Assembly: GCA_016933095.1 (NCBI GenBank)
Contig: JAFGBP010000083.1
Span: 1-11,772, forward strand
Direction of reading: 5' to 3'
Source of the DNA: Candidatus Woesearchaeota archaeon
Lineage (GTDB): Archaea; Nanobdellota; Nanobdellia; Woesearchaeales; SM23-78
DNA length: 11,772 nucleotides
Shown: piece by piece, positions 10,592 to 11,772 of the stretch
Layout of the letters: every line of letters begins with the position of its first letter
Position numbering within the stretch: the first letter of the stretch is position 1
The notes under the pieces: model-generated
What the model was told of the DNA's origin: nothing
What the model saw: the letters and a program-made list of their open reading frames with translations, nothing else
Databases searched by the model: none
Translations under genes and position numbers: made by a program

Positions 10592-11772
10592 TCATGAGCT
10601 AAGCCATGCTCCAAGCCCTTCCTGACGCTCCTTATCTTTCCCAAACACGCTTTCGACCCGAAGCTTAAGCAGCTCCAGGGTCTGCTTCATGTACTTTGAA
10701 ACATGGTACTTCTCCCCCAGACTCATACTGAGCTCCAGGTACTTCACGACAAAGCCTTCTGAGACAGTAAAGATTATCCTCCCGCCACAGGCCGTGCATT
10801 TGCCTACAAGAGGAGGTCGCCTGTACTTCTCATTGCAGTCGATGCACCTGAACTCCTGCTGTGAGAACTTACGCAGGTTTCCTTTAGTGTCTTTCATGAA
10901 GTGCTTGTCGATGACTAGCTTTGCAACGTCGCTTGCATCCACAGCTCTTATTTTCTCAGCCAGTTCCATCTGGCTCTTTAGCTTATCTTCCATGCTTGGC
11001 AAGAGCTTGTAGGCCGAGCATAAGACTCCTTGGTTCATGTCCGAGGTATCATGGGTAAAACCCATCTTCTCATACTGCTCGGGCTTTCCTAAAACGCCGC
11101 TGACCTGTGGTATCTTGACGTCCCAGGGCATCTTGTAGTTCCGAGCCGCCTCGTAGAATTCCAAAGGATACTTCCAAGCAATGTCCATGTTGAATATCAT
11201 ATCATCAACCTCCTTCGGGTTGACGATGTATGTAAGGACGAGCGGCGCGTCCATGGTGCTTCCCCTCGATTCCGGCAGGTAGTGCTTGGAGAAGTTGAGG
11301 AATCCATCCATCAAGAGGAGGAAGCAGCTCTCATCCCCATCACAGTCGCGCCTCATGGCCGCGTGGATGTATGGATGGGAAAGAAATCCTTGGGTCTTGG
11401 AGAACCCGAGTATCCGGCACAATATCCCTGCCGACGTATGCGGAGCCAACCCTATCACGAGGTGTCCGATCAGATCTTCCTTACTCTTCAGCCTGTAGAA
11501 GGGTTTTACCTTGTAGAGCTTTTCGAGCAGCTCGTCGACAAAATTGGCAGTGCGGAACATGACTTCATCAGCAGGCTCTTCAGGGCTGACGGGGCTGCAA
11601 GGCAAAAGGATGTCCTGAGGCTTTATCTCAAGCACCTGATCCTCTGACTTCAAAGGTTTTCCTTTGATGTCAAAGCCATATCCGAGCTCCAAAAGCTTCT
11701 CGACACTTGTGCCGATCTCTTTGGGCTTAAAGTGAGTTATCGGGATTTCTGAACAATCATACCTGATCGTCC
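10592..11772 (-). CDS. polC: DNA polymerase D large subunit DP2, C-terminal part (5' end beyond window)
   Basis: The reading frame continues through the right edge, so only about the last 393 residues are present; the Met at 11692 is internal. The sequence upstream of it, RYDCSEIPITHFKPKEIG, is typical DP2. The catalytic double-psi barrel region shows HAAMRRDCDGDES (11333-11347 for DCDGD) and later STMDAPLVLT, which hold the catalytic Mg-binding Asp residues. A C-terminal zinc ribbon has CIDC and CTAC. The protein ends QEGLGAWLSS; QEGLGAWL (10601-10624) fits a PCNA-binding PIP box, which DP2 proteins use to join the sliding clamp. There is no intein at the catalytic motif. The residue before the DGD is Asp-Cys rather than the Asn-Cys I expect from euryarchaeal DP2. 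PolD is the replicative polymerase of Euryarchaeota and DPANN. Confidence 0.96.
   Translation of the reverse strand, partial: TIRYDCSEIPITHFKPKEIGTSVEKLLELGYGFDIKGKPLKSEDQVLEIKPQDILLPCSPVSPEEPADEVMFRTANFVDELLEKLYKVKPFYRLKSKEDLIGHLVIGLAPHTSAGILCRILGFSKTQGFLSHPYIHAAMRRDCDGDESCFLLLMDGFLNFSKHYLPESRGSTMDAPLVLTYIVNPKEVDDMIFNMDIAWKYPLEFYEAARNYKMPWDVKIPQVSGVLGKPEQYEKMGFTHDTSDMNQGVLCSAYKLLPSMEDKLKSQMELAEKIRAVDASDVAKLVIDKHFMKDTKGNLRKFSQQEFRCIDCNEKYRRPPLVGKCTACGGRIIFTVSEGFVVKYLELSMSLGEKYHVSKYMKQTLELLKLRVESVFGKDKERQEGLGAWLSS

Noticed and set aside
11330..11400. Intein insertion at the DP2 catalytic motif.
   Set aside because: The sequence reads continuously through the motif with no intein start or end residues.
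1..11772. CRISPR array, insertion sequence or integrase gene.
   Set aside because: No regularly spaced repeats, transposase or recombinase motifs were seen. The only long direct repeat is the hef 3'-end pair.

Overview
The window is archaeal. It carries the DNA-binding/catalytic end of PolD large subunit DP2, a Hef-type helicase-nuclease, translation factor aIF2 beta and an intron-containing tRNA-Leu. TATA-like boxes sit about 26-28 bases ahead of several start codons, which is the geometry of leaderless archaeal transcripts. PolD and Hef together exclude typical Crenarchaeota and point to a euryarchaeal or DPANN-type genome. A Woesearchaeota-like source is possible, but the sequence alone cannot settle it.

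Region 1-960: a small PUA/ASCH-like hypothetical gene (133-543), then a tRNA-Leu(CAG) gene with a 49-base intron (726-858). The tRNA is surrounded by inverted repeats and preceded by a degenerate partial copy of its own 5' end.

Region 960-1812: two small plus-strand genes (1035-1292 and 1438-1737) share an identical Shine-Dalgarno leader. Each ends exactly 3 bases from the end of a convergent copy of the hef 3' end. The first meets a 24-codon hef remnant (1296-1370) and the second meets the intact hef gene. The two hef ends match at 64 of 65 bases. This is a duplication or cassette-insertion scar and the most unusual structure in the window.

Region 1741-6110 (minus strand): hef, a Cys-rich four-helix membrane protein, an M50/S2P-like membrane protein with a degenerate active site, and a TraB-family protein. 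Several have their own leaderless-type promoters although they are closely packed.

Region 6118-8607 (minus strand): three adjacent genes encode the parts of a flavin/iron-sulfur oxidoreductase normally seen fused or as GlcD/GlcF-like subunits: a two-CCG-domain protein, an FAD-linked oxidase, and a small protein with two 4Fe-4S motifs. They probably work together to oxidise a 2-hydroxyacid-like substrate, which cannot be named from sequence.

Region 8680-11772: two unrecognised minus-strand genes, a divergent intergenic region with palindromes and a hairpin plus T-run, aIF2 beta on the plus strand, a small unrecognised minus-strand gene, and the C-terminal part of DP2 running off the right edge.
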